This document shows positions 41,769 to 52,593 of a stretch of 64,000 nucleotides of DNA, one piece after another (position 1 is the first letter of the stretch; every line of letters begins with the position of its first letter). Where the stretch lies: positions 22,024 to 86,023 of the forward strand of contig VBLC01000071.1 of NCBI GenBank assembly GCA_005879315.1, given 5' to 3'. The notes beneath the pieces were generated by a model. That model had not been told where the DNA came from. It did not search any database and was given only the letters and a program-made list of their open reading frames with translations. This stretch comes from Deltaproteobacteria bacterium (GTDB lineage: Bacteria; Myxococcota; Myxococcia; Myxococcales; 40CM-4-68-19). A program made the translations under genes and the position numbers.

Positions 41769-43499
41769 ATGCGCATTTCGAAGAAGCTTTGCCTTTTGCT
41801 CGCGCTCGCCTGCGCCGGCGCGCAAAAGACCGCCGGACCGCCCGGCCGGGATGGCCGCAAGCTGATGGTGGTCGGCGTCAACGACACCCACGGCGGCCTG
41901 CTTGCCGTTCCTCCGCCGAAGTCGCTGGCTGCCCTCACCAAGAGCGAGATCGGCGGCGCCGACTGGTTCGCCGGCTGGATGAACGCCATCCGCGCCGACT
42001 ACCAGTCGCACGGCGACGAGGTGGTCATTCTCGACGCCGGCGACGAGTTCCAGGGCTCGCTCATCTCCAACCAGTTCCGCGGCAAGTCCGTCGTCGACGC
42101 CTACAACGCCAGCGGAGTCACGGCCGCCGCGGTGGGCAACCACGACTTCGACTTCGGCGTCCCGGTGCTGCAGGAGCGGATGGCGGAGTCGAAATATCCC
42201 TGGCTGATCGCCAACGTCTTTCTCAAGGGCACGCGGACGCGGCCGCAATGGGCGAAGCCGAGCGTGCTCTTGAAAGTTGGCGGCATCCAGCTGGGGATCA
42301 TCGGCGTCATCACCGCCGAGTCGCCGCTGATCATCAACTCCGTGCTCATCTCCGATCTGGAGTTCGCGCCGGGCGCGCCTTTCGCTGCGGCGGAGGCGGA
42401 CGCGCTGCGGGCGCGCGGCGCCACGGTCGTCATCCTCGTTGCGCACGCGGGACCTCTGCCGCCCGACGAGGAGATCGAGCACATCGCCGAGGCCTGCAAA
42501 GGCAAGGTCGACGCCGTCGTCAGCGGCCACCATCACGTCGCGCTGGGACCGCCGCCCTTGATCGTGGCGAACATCCCCATCGTCCAGTCCGGGTGGAAGC
42601 TGCAGAACTTCTCCACCATCGAGCTGACGCTAGACGCGACCAACCACGTCAAGTCCTACGCGGTGAACGAGGGAAACACGCCGAAGAGCGGCGGGCCGCA
42701 GACCATCCTCCACACCGTGAACGGCCAGCCCGCGCAATTCCGCGGCCACAAGGTCGAGCCCGACGGCCGCGTCGCCGCCATCCTCGAGAGCTACGACGCG
42801 CAGGTGAAGAAGCTGCGCGACCTCCGCCTCGGCGAGACAGCGGTGGAGCTGCGCAAAGGCGGCAAGGACGATCTGCTGGGAAACCTGACGGCCGACGCGC
42901 TCCGCTCCGGAGCAGGCGGCGGGCTCGTGGCGCAGTTCGCCTTCCAGAATTCGGGCGGACTGAGGATCAGCGAAATCCCCCGCGGCCCCATCACCTACGG
43001 GCAGATTTTCGATCTCTATCCCTTCGACAATCAGCAGGTCGTCTTGTCACTCTCGGCGAACCAGGTGCGCGACGCGCTGGAGGTGGTGTTGCACGCGGGC
43101 AAGACGCCGCTGCGCGTCTCGGGGCTGCGCTACACCATCGATGGCGAGAAGGTCGCGGCCAGGGACGTGAAGGACGCCCCGCCCGGAGCGCTCGTCACCA
43201 AGGTCGTGGACGAGAGCGGCCAGACGCTGTGCGAGACGAAGAGCTGCAGCAGCACCGGCTGCGACGCCCTCTGTGCGCCGGGGAATTTCACGGTGGCGCT
43301 AACCGACTTCCTCGCCAACGGCGGCGACGGCCTGGTGATGCTCAAGGAGATGCCGCGGCAAGTGGGCAGCGTGCTGGCGCGCGACATCATCGTCGCCTAC
43401 GTGAAGGCGCACCAGCCGCTGACACCGCAGCTGCTCGGGTCCGGCCAGCAGCGCATCCTCCAGACCGGTCCGGCCCGGCGAGCGCAGACGGTCGAGTGA
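41769..43499 (+). CDS. UshA-like 5'-nucleotidase / metallophosphatase, exported
   Basis: 576 residues. An N-terminal signal (MRISKKLCLLLALACAGA) leaves type I or lipoprotein processing open. The N-terminal calcineurin-like domain has NDTHGG, DAGDEFQGS, GNHDFDFG, AHAG and SGHHH (metal ligands). The C-terminal 5'-nucleotidase domain has GNLTADALRSGA, FQNSGGLR, YGQIFDLYPFDN and LANGGDGLVML. Expected to hydrolyse nucleotides or UDP-sugars in the periplasm to recover phosphate and nucleoside. GGGGAG-like AAGGGGAG precedes the ATG. A Cys-rich insert (CETKSCSSTGCDALC) just before the last motif is unusual. Confidence 0.92.
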   Translation: MRISKKLCLLLALACAGAQKTAGPPGRDGRKLMVVGVNDTHGGLLAVPPPKSLAALTKSEIGGADWFAGWMNAIRADYQSHGDEVVILDAGDEFQGSLISNQFRGKSVVDAYNASGVTAAAVGNHDFDFGVPVLQERMAESKYPWLIANVFLKGTRTRPQWAKPSVLLKVGGIQLGIIGVITAESPLIINSVLISDLEFAPGAPFAAAEADALRARGATVVILVAHAGPLPPDEEIEHIAEACKGKVDAVVSGHHHVALGPPPLIVANIPIVQSGWKLQNFSTIELTLDATNHVKSYAVNEGNTPKSGGPQTILHTVNGQPAQFRGHKVEPDGRVAAILESYDAQVKKLRDLRLGETAVELRKGGKDDLLGNLTADALRSGAGGGLVAQFAFQNSGGLRISEIPRGPITYGQIFDLYPFDNQQVVLSLSANQVRDALEVVLHAGKTPLRVSGLRYTIDGEKVAARDVKDAPPGALVTKVVDESGQTLCETKSCSSTGCDALCAPGNFTVALTDFLANGGDGLVMLKEMPRQVGSVLARDIIVAYVKAHQPLTPQLLGSGQQRILQTGPARRAQTVE

Positions 43500-43521
43500 G
43501 CTGGTCGCCGAACGCTGACGG

Positions 43522-44022
43522 CTACTTCGCCGCCGCAGTCTTGGTCGGGTCGTCCGCCGGATTCAGGTAATGGATGTCGAAAGGTCCGGTGCTCTGCAGC
43601 TGCAACACCGTCTCGCCTTTCGCGCCCGCCGAGTGATGCATCTTGCCGGGCAGGAAATGGAACGCGCCAGGGCCCATCGAGGTGGCGGTCGCCGCATCCC
43701 ACTTGTCGCCCATCTTCATGAGAAACGTGCCCGAGAGCACCGTGAGCTGCTCGTCGTTGCTGTGCCAGTGAGGCGGAACGACGTAGCCGTCGGGAAACTT
43801 GAAGCGAACTGCGAAGGCGCCCTTCTTGCCCGGGTCCCCGAAGAGCACGGCCAGCTGCGCGCCTTTGGGCAGAGTGGGCGGCGCGGGCCCGAATTTCACC
43901 TCGTCGGCCGAGACGGTGACCGGCATCGGCTTCATCGCCGCCGTCTTCTTGGCGGCTTTCTCCTCGGCTGCGGAGACCGCGAGCGCGACGAAAGACAGCA
44001 TCAAGAGCATTCTCGCCAGCAT
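43522..44022 (-). CDS. Exported cupin-domain protein
   Basis: 166 residues from ATG 44022 with GGGGAG before it. Signal peptide (MLLMLSFVALAVSAAEE), then a single cupin barrel: PPHWHSNDEQLTVLSGTF (motif 1, two His and one Glu ligand) and GPGAFHFLPGKMHHSAG (motif 2, His ligands). Metal binding is likely; the reaction is unknown. The relatives resemble DUF4437/ChrR-type periplasmic cupins. Convergent with the nucleotidase gene (22 bp between stops). Confidence 0.85.
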   Translation of the reverse strand: MLARMLLMLSFVALAVSAAEEKAAKKTAAMKPMPVTVSADEVKFGPAPPTLPKGAQLAVLFGDPGKKGAFAVRFKFPDGYVVPPHWHSNDEQLTVLSGTFLMKMGDKWDAATATSMGPGAFHFLPGKMHHSAGAKGETVLQLQSTGPFDIHYLNPADDPTKTAAAK

Positions 44023-44090
44023 GTTGGACTCCCCCAGCTCGCGTGCGCGAGCGCGCGCCGGGCAGTAGCAAATGCCAGAGCGCGCCGCAA

Positions 44091-46205
44091 CTAGAGCAAG
44101 GCCGCGAGCGCCGCCTCGGTCGCCTGCAGCATGGGCTCGGCCACGACCGGCTTTCCGGTGGCGTGCTCCATCCACAGGTCGGGCAAGACGCGGCCATAGG
44201 AGGCGGCGCTCTCGAAGGCCGCGCCGCTGCCCGGCCCCTTGAGCTTCTCTTCCAGCTGGAAGGCGATCAGGTGCCCGATGGGATAGCGATAGAGATAAAG
44301 GAATGAATTGATCATGTGCGAATAGATGGCGAGCTGCGGATTCCCCGGCTTGCCCAGGACCTTCGCATAGTATTTGTCCCAGTAGCCGCGGGCGATCTGC
44401 AGCACGGCCTCGCGCAGCTCGGCCGGCGTCGCTGCCGGATGAGCGTACATCCAGTGCCAGGCGTCGAGATCGACCAGCGCCGAGCCGCCGATCTCCCACG
44501 CGTCCCAGAAGGCTTTCAGCGCCCGCGAGTGCTCGGTGCGCGAGTCGGCGCGCGTGAGCCCGAGCGCCTCGAGGTCGCGGTGCTGGAAAGTGAAGGCGAG
44601 CGCCTCGGTGAAGGCCGTTCCCGGGACCCCTTGCATCAAAGTATCGTCGACGGAATAGAGCGAGAAGACCTGCTCGACGTTGTGCCCCATCTCATGGATG
44701 GCGATGTTGAATCCTTTGTAATCCATCCCGTCGGGATTGATGCGCGTGCGCAGGTGCGGGGAGTCGCCCGGCCCCCACCAGGGATACATCTCGCTGCGCC
44801 GATCGGCCTCGAGAGCGTGGCCCGACCCGCGGGCGGGGTCGACCACGATGTGCTGGTCGAGCCAGCGCGCCTTCTCGGCGGTGAAGCCGAGCACCTGCAA
44901 GAGGCGGGGAATGTCTTTCTTGTAGGCCTCGGCCGAGGGGTACCGCTCGCGGGTGAGCCGCGAGAGCTCTCCCTCCGGCTGCTTGACGACGAATCCGTCG
45001 TACCAGATGTCGAAGGGCTCCAGCTTCCGCCCGAGCCGCTTCTCGATCAGCGCCGCAACGCGCGGCACGAGCGGCGACTCGAGGACCTGGGTGAGGAGCG
45101 CCCGCACGCGCTGCTCGGGGATCTCGTCGTCGAGCTGGAAATGGCGGTCGATCTCCGTCCGTCCCATCGGCGAGTCTTCGTCCAGCTTGCGCGAGGCGAG
45201 GAAGTCGTCGAGCCAGACGCGATAGCGCGCATCGGGCTCGCGCTCGTTGGAAAGGCGCGGCTGCGCGGGCCGCTTGCCTTGCGCCTTCATCTGATCCGTC
45301 TCGATCTCCTCCGCGGGGCTGGCCGTGACCGCGCCGCTCGCCGGATTCCAGTCGACCCGCGGATCGTCGATCACCGCGAGGGGAATCTCCTGCGTGACGA
45401 TCCGCTCCATCACCTCGCGCACCAGCCGCTGCCGCTGCAGCGCGACCGCCTGGTCCTTTTCGGCGTAGTCGGCCTTGATCTGATCGCGCAGGTTCCAGTG
45501 GGTGAGAAGCCGCACGCCCTTGGGGAAGAGTCGCTTGCCCTCGGGGGAGAGCACGTGGTGCATCCAGATGTTGTACCCGGCGATGTACGCCTCGGCGGCC
45601 GCAACCGCCTTCGCCCGCGCCTGCAGCGCCGCGCCGGAAGGCCGCAGCGCGAATCGGCGGGTCAACCGCGCCGCTGCCCATTCGCGCCGCGACCAGCGCG
45701 CGCTCCGGTCGATCATCTCCTGCAGATCAGGCTGGGGAAAGTTGAGCAGCGCGACGAAGGCGACCTTGGAGGTGAAGAGATCTTCCGGCAGGTGGGCGCC
45801 GACGTCGAGCGCGGCGAAGAGCTGATCGAGGTCCATCTGCGGCCCGAGCTCGAGCTCGCTCCAGCTGCGCAAGGCGCGGCCAATCTCGAGCATGTGGCCA
45901 TCGATCTGCTCGAAGGCGGCGGAGAAACGCTTGAGGAGCGCCTCGAGCTGAACCGGATCGGAGACGAACGATTCGCGCACGAACGCGCCCACCTCGCCGT
46001 CCTCCGCGCGCCAGAACCCCGCCACCTGCCGCACGCCCCTCTCCGCCCGCGCACGCGCCGCCTCGCCGTGCTTCTGCAAGAGCGCGGAGACGAGGGCCGC
46101 CTGATCGATCGAAGGTCTCACGGTTCCCTCGGCCGGTTTTTCTGCCCCCGCCGGAGTCTTGCACGCGACGGCGAGAAGGAGGGCAATGCCCCAGGATTTG
46201 CGCAT
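44091..46205 (-). CDS. Putative zinc metallopeptidase (HEMGH gluzincin), lipoprotein
   Basis: 704 residues. N-terminal lipoprotein-type signal (MRKSWGIALLLAVAC). Zinc site H504-E505-M-G-H508 (NIAIHEMGHNVEQVF) and a probable third ligand, Glu534, in GTAFTEALAF, the spacing seen in M2/M3-like gluzincins. The rest is largely helical, consistent with a deep-channel oligopeptidase. No close family name came to mind, so the fold class is inferred. Expected in the periplasm or at the cell surface. Divergent from the DUF2760 gene across 58 bp. Confidence 0.8.
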   Translation of the reverse strand: MRKSWGIALLLAVACKTPAGAEKPAEGTVRPSIDQAALVSALLQKHGEAARARAERGVRQVAGFWRAEDGEVGAFVRESFVSDPVQLEALLKRFSAAFEQIDGHMLEIGRALRSWSELELGPQMDLDQLFAALDVGAHLPEDLFTSKVAFVALLNFPQPDLQEMIDRSARWSRREWAAARLTRRFALRPSGAALQARAKAVAAAEAYIAGYNIWMHHVLSPEGKRLFPKGVRLLTHWNLRDQIKADYAEKDQAVALQRQRLVREVMERIVTQEIPLAVIDDPRVDWNPASGAVTASPAEEIETDQMKAQGKRPAQPRLSNEREPDARYRVWLDDFLASRKLDEDSPMGRTEIDRHFQLDDEIPEQRVRALLTQVLESPLVPRVAALIEKRLGRKLEPFDIWYDGFVVKQPEGELSRLTRERYPSAEAYKKDIPRLLQVLGFTAEKARWLDQHIVVDPARGSGHALEADRRSEMYPWWGPGDSPHLRTRINPDGMDYKGFNIAIHEMGHNVEQVFSLYSVDDTLMQGVPGTAFTEALAFTFQHRDLEALGLTRADSRTEHSRALKAFWDAWEIGGSALVDLDAWHWMYAHPAATPAELREAVLQIARGYWDKYYAKVLGKPGNPQLAIYSHMINSFLYLYRYPIGHLIAFQLEEKLKGPGSGAAFESAASYGRVLPDLWMEHATGKPVVAEPMLQATEAALAALL

Positions 46206-46263
46206 GGCGGCGGCTTTTAGCACGCCTTGACCACCTGCATGGTTTGTGTTTTTCCCGCGGTCC

Positions 46264-46806
46264 ATGCCCGCACAACCCGCGCCGCCTTTCTTCCAGCGCC
46301 TCTCGCTCGCCTTCCAGACCGTCTTCGACGAGAAGTTCGCGGCGGCGGTGGCGGCACTGCGGGCGCGCCCTGCTCCGCCGCCGGCCCTCCCGAGCAAGGA
46401 GCGCCAGACGCTGCCTGCCACGCCGCACGCCATCAACGCCGCGCAGCTCTCGCGCTGCGAGCAAGCGCTGCACCTGCTCTCGCTCTTCCAGCGCGAGGGG
46501 CAGCTGATCGACTTCTGTCACCAGGACTTCGACGACGCGGCCGCGCGGATGGCCCACGGCGGCTGCCGCAAGGTGCTCTTGCAGTCGTTCACGATGGAGC
46601 CGGTGCGGCGCGAGCCGCAAGGGAGCGCGGTCTCCATCCCCGGCGGCTTCAACCCCGGACAGATCCGGCTGACCGGCAACGTGATGGGAAATCCGCCCTT
46701 CAAGGGAGTGCTGCGACACCACGGCTGGAAGGTGACGCAGATCAAGATGCCTCCGCCCTCGGGCGACGCCACCATCCTTGCGCCCGCCCGGGTCGATCTG
46801 CCCTGA
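46264..46806 (+). CDS. DUF2760 family protein
   Basis: 180 residues from ATG 46264. RLSLAFQTVFDEKFAAAVAAL near the start, then the DUF2760 core ALHLLSLFQREGQLIDFCHQ, DFDDAAARMAHGGCRKVL and MGNPPFKGVLRHHGWKV. Function unknown; members often sit upstream of Hsp70-like chaperone genes, which are absent here. No signal. Confidence 0.88.
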   Translation: MPAQPAPPFFQRLSLAFQTVFDEKFAAAVAALRARPAPPPALPSKERQTLPATPHAINAAQLSRCEQALHLLSLFQREGQLIDFCHQDFDDAAARMAHGGCRKVLLQSFTMEPVRREPQGSAVSIPGGFNPGQIRLTGNVMGNPPFKGVLRHHGWKVTQIKMPPPSGDATILAPARVDLP

Positions 46807-46843
46807 CGTTGCGGGCGCTGCCACCTGGCCTCAGCTTTCCTCC

Positions 46844-47530
46844 ATGAATCGTCTCTTCCTCCTGCGACAGGCGCTTCGTCGGAAGGCTCCTTCTCCCTTG
46901 GGTGCGCTCGCTCGCGGGCTGATCGCGGGCGCCGCCGGCGCAGCGGCGCAGAGCCTCTTCTTCAAGCTGACCGAGAAGTGGCGGCCCGAGCCCACCAGGC
47001 TCCCGAGGGGCGAAGGCAAGCCCGAAGGAGACGAGGTGAGCAACCTCGAAGCGGTCGCGAGCCGCGTCGGCGAGGGGCTGATGAAGCGCGGCCCCTTGAG
47101 CGACGAGCAGCGGTCGCGCGCGGGGCGCGTCCTCCATTATCTCTACGGAGCCGCCTGGGGCGGACTCTACGGTCTGGTCCGCGAGAGCTTCCGTATCCCC
47201 CCGCAGCTCTTCGGCGCGTTGGTGTGGATGACGAGCGAAAATCTCCTGCTCCCTCTCTTCCGCGTCGCTGCCTGGCCCAACCGCTACAAGCTCCGCGAGC
47301 ATCGCTATGCCCTGCAGGCGCACTTCGCCTACGGCGCCGCGACCGCCGGCGCCTACGCGGTGCTCCGCGATTTCGGTCCGATTCCGCTCCGCGCGGTGCC
47401 GGGGCTGATCGCGCTGCAGGCCTGGGCGTTCTTGCTGCGCTCGCCGCCGGCGCGCCTCTGGCGGCGCAGACAGCCGTGGACGAGGCGGATCATCGACGGC
47501 GTGCTCGTGCAGAAGGCCGCGCTCGCCTGA
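46844..47530 (+). CDS. Membrane protein, YagU/DUF1440-like
   Basis: 228 residues. Helical hydrophobic segments GALARGLIAGAAGAAAQSLFF, VLHYLYGAAWGGLYGLV, LFGALVWMTSENLLLPLF and HFAYGAATAGAYAVLRDFG alternate with short loops. The GLIAG...W and HxxYG pattern recalls DUF1440 inner-membrane proteins of unknown role. It is 37 bp after the DUF2760 gene on the same strand and convergent with the ClC gene. Confidence 0.65.
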   Translation: MNRLFLLRQALRRKAPSPLGALARGLIAGAAGAAAQSLFFKLTEKWRPEPTRLPRGEGKPEGDEVSNLEAVASRVGEGLMKRGPLSDEQRSRAGRVLHYLYGAAWGGLYGLVRESFRIPPQLFGALVWMTSENLLLPLFRVAAWPNRYKLREHRYALQAHFAYGAATAGAYAVLRDFGPIPLRAVPGLIALQAWAFLLRSPPARLWRRRQPWTRRIIDGVLVQKAALA

Positions 47531-47537
47531 AGAAGAA

Positions 47538-49391
47538 CTAAGAGCCTCCCACCAGTCTTCGCCAGTCGATGCTCTGCTCGGCCACGTGCGTCTCCTCCAG
47601 CCGCCGCCGGTGCGCGGCGAGCAGATCGCTGCGGGTGATGATTCCGACCAACGACCGCGGTGCCGCGCGCGAGACCACCGGCAGCCGGCCGACGCCTTCG
47701 TGCACCATGTGGTCGGCCGCCTCGCGCAGCGAGCTGTCCTCGAAGGCCACGGCCACCGGCCGCCGGATGAGGTCTCGCACGCAGCCTGCCTCGCCGCCGA
47801 GGAGATCGCGGCGCGTCACTACGCCCACCAGCTCGCCTCTTGCGTCGACGACCGGAAAGCCTTGGTGGGTCGTCCCGGCCCCGTGCGTGGCGATCCAGGC
47901 GCGCACCTGCTCTACGGCGTCGTCGGCCTTGAGCGTGACGACGGGTTTCGAGGCTGCCAGCCCGGCGGTGATCTGATCGAGAAAATCCGCCGCGTACTCG
48001 CCCGGCACGCGGACGCCGCGGCGTGCGATCTTCTCGGTCATGATGGTGTTGCGCATCAGCAGGCAGGAGAAGAGGAAAGCGGCGCTGCAGCCGCCCAGGA
48101 GCGGCAAGAGGCCCATCGGCTGCCGCGTGGTCTCGAATGCGAACACGACCGAAGCGAGCAGCGCGCGCGAGGCGCCGGCGAACATGGCCGCCATCCCCAC
48201 CAGCGCCGCGATGCGGACGTCGATGCCCAGATGCGGGAAGGCGCTCGCGACGACTTGGCCGAGCAGCGCGCCCAGGCCGCCGCCGATGGTGAAGAGAGGC
48301 GCGAGCGTGCCGCCCGAGGTGCCGCTGCCGAGCGAGATCGACCAGGAGATGAGCTTCACCGCCGCGAGCGAGAGCAGCGCCTCGCCCGCGACGCGCGCAG
48401 AGAGGATGGCGTCGATGTTGTCGTAGCCGACACCGAGCGTGCGCGGCACGAAATAGCCGCAGACTCCGACGGCCACCGCCCCGATGGCTGGCCACCACAT
48501 CCAATGGATGGGCAGGTGCTCGAAGAGGTCCTCGATGGCGTAGACCGCCTTGGTCACGCCCACCGCGACGATGCCGACCAGGGCGCCGAGGGCGATGTAT
48601 GCCGCCAGCGCGCTCTCCGAGGGCTGCACGATGTTGGGCATCGCGAACGCCGTCGCCGTTCCGACGAAGGCGATGCGCACCGCCGTGGCCGCTGCGGCCG
48701 CGAGCGCGACCGGAATGAGCGAGCGCGGCCGCAGCTCGAAGAGGAGCAGCTCCACCGCGAGGAGCACCGCGGCGACGGGGCTGCCGAAGGTCGCCGTCAT
48801 CCCGGCGGCGGCGCCGGCCGCGAGCAGGGTCTTCCGCTCCGCAGCTGTCGTATGGAGGAACTGACCGAGCAGCGAGCCGAGCGCGCCGCCGGTGGCGATG
48901 ATCGGCCCCTCCGCTCCGAAGGGACCGCCGGTGCCGATGGCGATGGCGGCGGAAAGCGGTTTGAGCAGCGTGATGCGCGCCGGAATGCGGCTTTTGTTGA
49001 GGAGCACCTGCTCCATCGCCTCGGGGATGCCGTGCCCGCGGATGGCAGCCGAGCCGTAGCGCGCCATCAGGCCGACCACGATCGCGCCGCCGACGGGGAC
49101 CAGCACCACGAGCGGACCCAGTTTGTTGTCCGCCGGCGAGACGAAGGCGGTGGAGAGCCGGCCGTAGAAGGAGAGGTTGGTGCAGAGGCCGATCAGCCGC
49201 GTGAGCAGCTGGGCGACCACGCCGGCCACGAGCGCGACCAGGATGGAGAGGCCGCAGATGAAGACCACCCGCGCGTCGACCAGGGAGCGCTCGGGCGGTA
49301 CGCGCGCCTCGACCAGCGCGGGCCCCAGCGAGGGTGCGACGGGCAGCGCCTCCGTCGTCTGCCCGCCGGCAGGCGAAAGGTTTGAGCTCAT
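47538..49391 (-). CDS. ClC-type chloride channel/antiporter with C-terminal CBS pair
   Basis: 617 residues. The selectivity motifs are recognisable: RGHGIPEAM (G119-P123; the usual GSGIP Ser is His120), GPFGAEGPI with the gating Glu161, and GTSGGTLAPLF (the GxFxP region). Eighteen-helix core to about 450, then two CBS domains (FPVVDARGELVGVVTRRDLL and RLPVVSRAAPRSLVGIITRSDLL). The gating Glu favours H+/Cl- exchange, but no transporter glutamate was mapped, so channel or exchanger is open. CBS domains usually sense adenine nucleotides. SVFAFETTRQP marks the filter end. Confidence 0.92.
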   Translation of the reverse strand: MSSNLSPAGGQTTEALPVAPSLGPALVEARVPPERSLVDARVVFICGLSILVALVAGVVAQLLTRLIGLCTNLSFYGRLSTAFVSPADNKLGPLVVLVPVGGAIVVGLMARYGSAAIRGHGIPEAMEQVLLNKSRIPARITLLKPLSAAIAIGTGGPFGAEGPIIATGGALGSLLGQFLHTTAAERKTLLAAGAAAGMTATFGSPVAAVLLAVELLLFELRPRSLIPVALAAAAATAVRIAFVGTATAFAMPNIVQPSESALAAYIALGALVGIVAVGVTKAVYAIEDLFEHLPIHWMWWPAIGAVAVGVCGYFVPRTLGVGYDNIDAILSARVAGEALLSLAAVKLISWSISLGSGTSGGTLAPLFTIGGGLGALLGQVVASAFPHLGIDVRIAALVGMAAMFAGASRALLASVVFAFETTRQPMGLLPLLGGCSAAFLFSCLLMRNTIMTEKIARRGVRVPGEYAADFLDQITAGLAASKPVVTLKADDAVEQVRAWIATHGAGTTHQGFPVVDARGELVGVVTRRDLLGGEAGCVRDLIRRPVAVAFEDSSLREAADHMVHEGVGRLPVVSRAAPRSLVGIITRSDLLAAHRRRLEETHVAEQSIDWRRLVGGS

Positions 49392-49427
49392 ACGATCTGG
49401 CTTAACAGAGAACCGTGGCGGCCGCGA

Positions 49428-50426
49428 CTAGTGCAGCGTCGCGCGGCGGGCGCTGCCCAGGAGCTGGAGCAGCGCCGTCTCCGGGCGGTGGCTCTTGCCG
49501 TCGACGAGGTCCTCCATGCTGCGGTAGTAGCAGCGCATCACCTCGCCTTTTTCGAAGCTCGAAACGACCGCCGGCCAGATGTACGAGGCCTTGCACACCG
49601 CCGGAGTATTCCCCAGGCGCGCCGCGGTCTCCTTCACGGCCGTGACCACCATGCGGTGACGGTCGGTGCGGCCGGGGACGATCTCCTCGTTCATCCGCGC
49701 CAGCGCGCAAGCGGCGATGAGCGTCCCCGCCCAGGTGCGGAAGTCCTTGGCGCTGAAGCGCTCGCCCATCACTTCCTTGATGTGCTGGTTGACGTGGCGG
49801 CGGCGGATGTTGACGACGGCGCCGTCGTCGGCGACGTACTGAAAGAGATCCTTCCCGGGCAGCTTCTTCAGCTGCCGCACCATGCGCGCCACCCGCCGGT
49901 CGCGCAGCTCGCTCATCTGCTTCTTGCCTGACTTCCCCGGATACTCGAAGCGCACCGTGTCGCCCTTCACGGTGACGTGCCGGTTCTGCAAGGTGGCGAT
50001 GCCGAAGCTGCCGTTCTCGCGCGCATAGGCGTAGCTGCCCGGCCGCATGAAGCAGGTGGAGAGGATGCGCAGGATGCAGGCCATCACCTTCTCGCGCGGC
50101 AAGCCCGGCAGCCGCAATGCGCGCTCGACCTCGCGGCGCATCTGCGGCAGCGCCTTGCCGAACGCGACCAGCCGTCCGTACTTCTTCTCCTCGCGCTCGC
50201 GGACGGCGCCTGCGCTGTAGCGATATTGCCAGCGGCCTTTTCGGTCGCGCCCGATGGCCTGCAACTTCGCGCGCGGGTTCTTGTTGATTGCGACGTCGGT
50301 CCAGGCCGGCGGAATGCGCAGTGCGCGGATTCGGTTCATGTCGCGCCCGCCCCGGTAGCGGAAGCCGCTCTTCGGGGAGCCGAGCCGGCGAATGCCTGCC
50401 TGCTGAAGCCGCTCGATCTCAGTCAC
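49428..50426 (-). CDS. DNA topoisomerase IB (poxvirus/bacterial type)
   Basis: 332 residues from GTG 50426; starting at 50468 would leave just two bp to fusA. Relaxes supercoils through a 3'-phosphotyrosyl intermediate. The catalytic Tyr282 is in [16 protein letters not shown]. The active-site basic residues are in the [18 protein letters not shown] and DFRTWAGT blocks, and [20 protein letters not shown] is the N-terminal signature. Single polypeptide, size typical of the bacterial enzyme. Divergent from fusA, so its 5' end overlaps the fusA promoter region. Confidence 0.92.
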   Translation of the reverse strand: MTEIERLQQAGIRRLGSPKSGFRYRGGRDMNRIRALRIPPAWTDVAINKNPRAKLQAIGRDRKGRWQYRYSAGAVREREEKKYGRLVAFGKALPQMRREVERALRLPGLPREKVMACILRILSTCFMRPGSYAYARENGSFGIATLQNRHVTVKGDTVRFEYPGKSGKKQMSELRDRRVARMVRQLKKLPGKDLFQYVADDGAVVNIRRRHVNQHIKEVMGERFSAKDFRTWAGTLIAACALARMNEEIVPGRTDRHRMVVTAVKETAARLGNTPAVCKASYIWPAVVSSFEKGEVMRCYYRSMEDLVDGKSHRPETALLQLLGSARRATLH

Positions 50427-50470
50427 TCCGTAAAGTTGCGACCAAGGGCGCACTCTGGCATCAGACACAC

Positions 50471-52588
<2,118 letters not shown>

Positions 52589-52593
52589 CCGCA

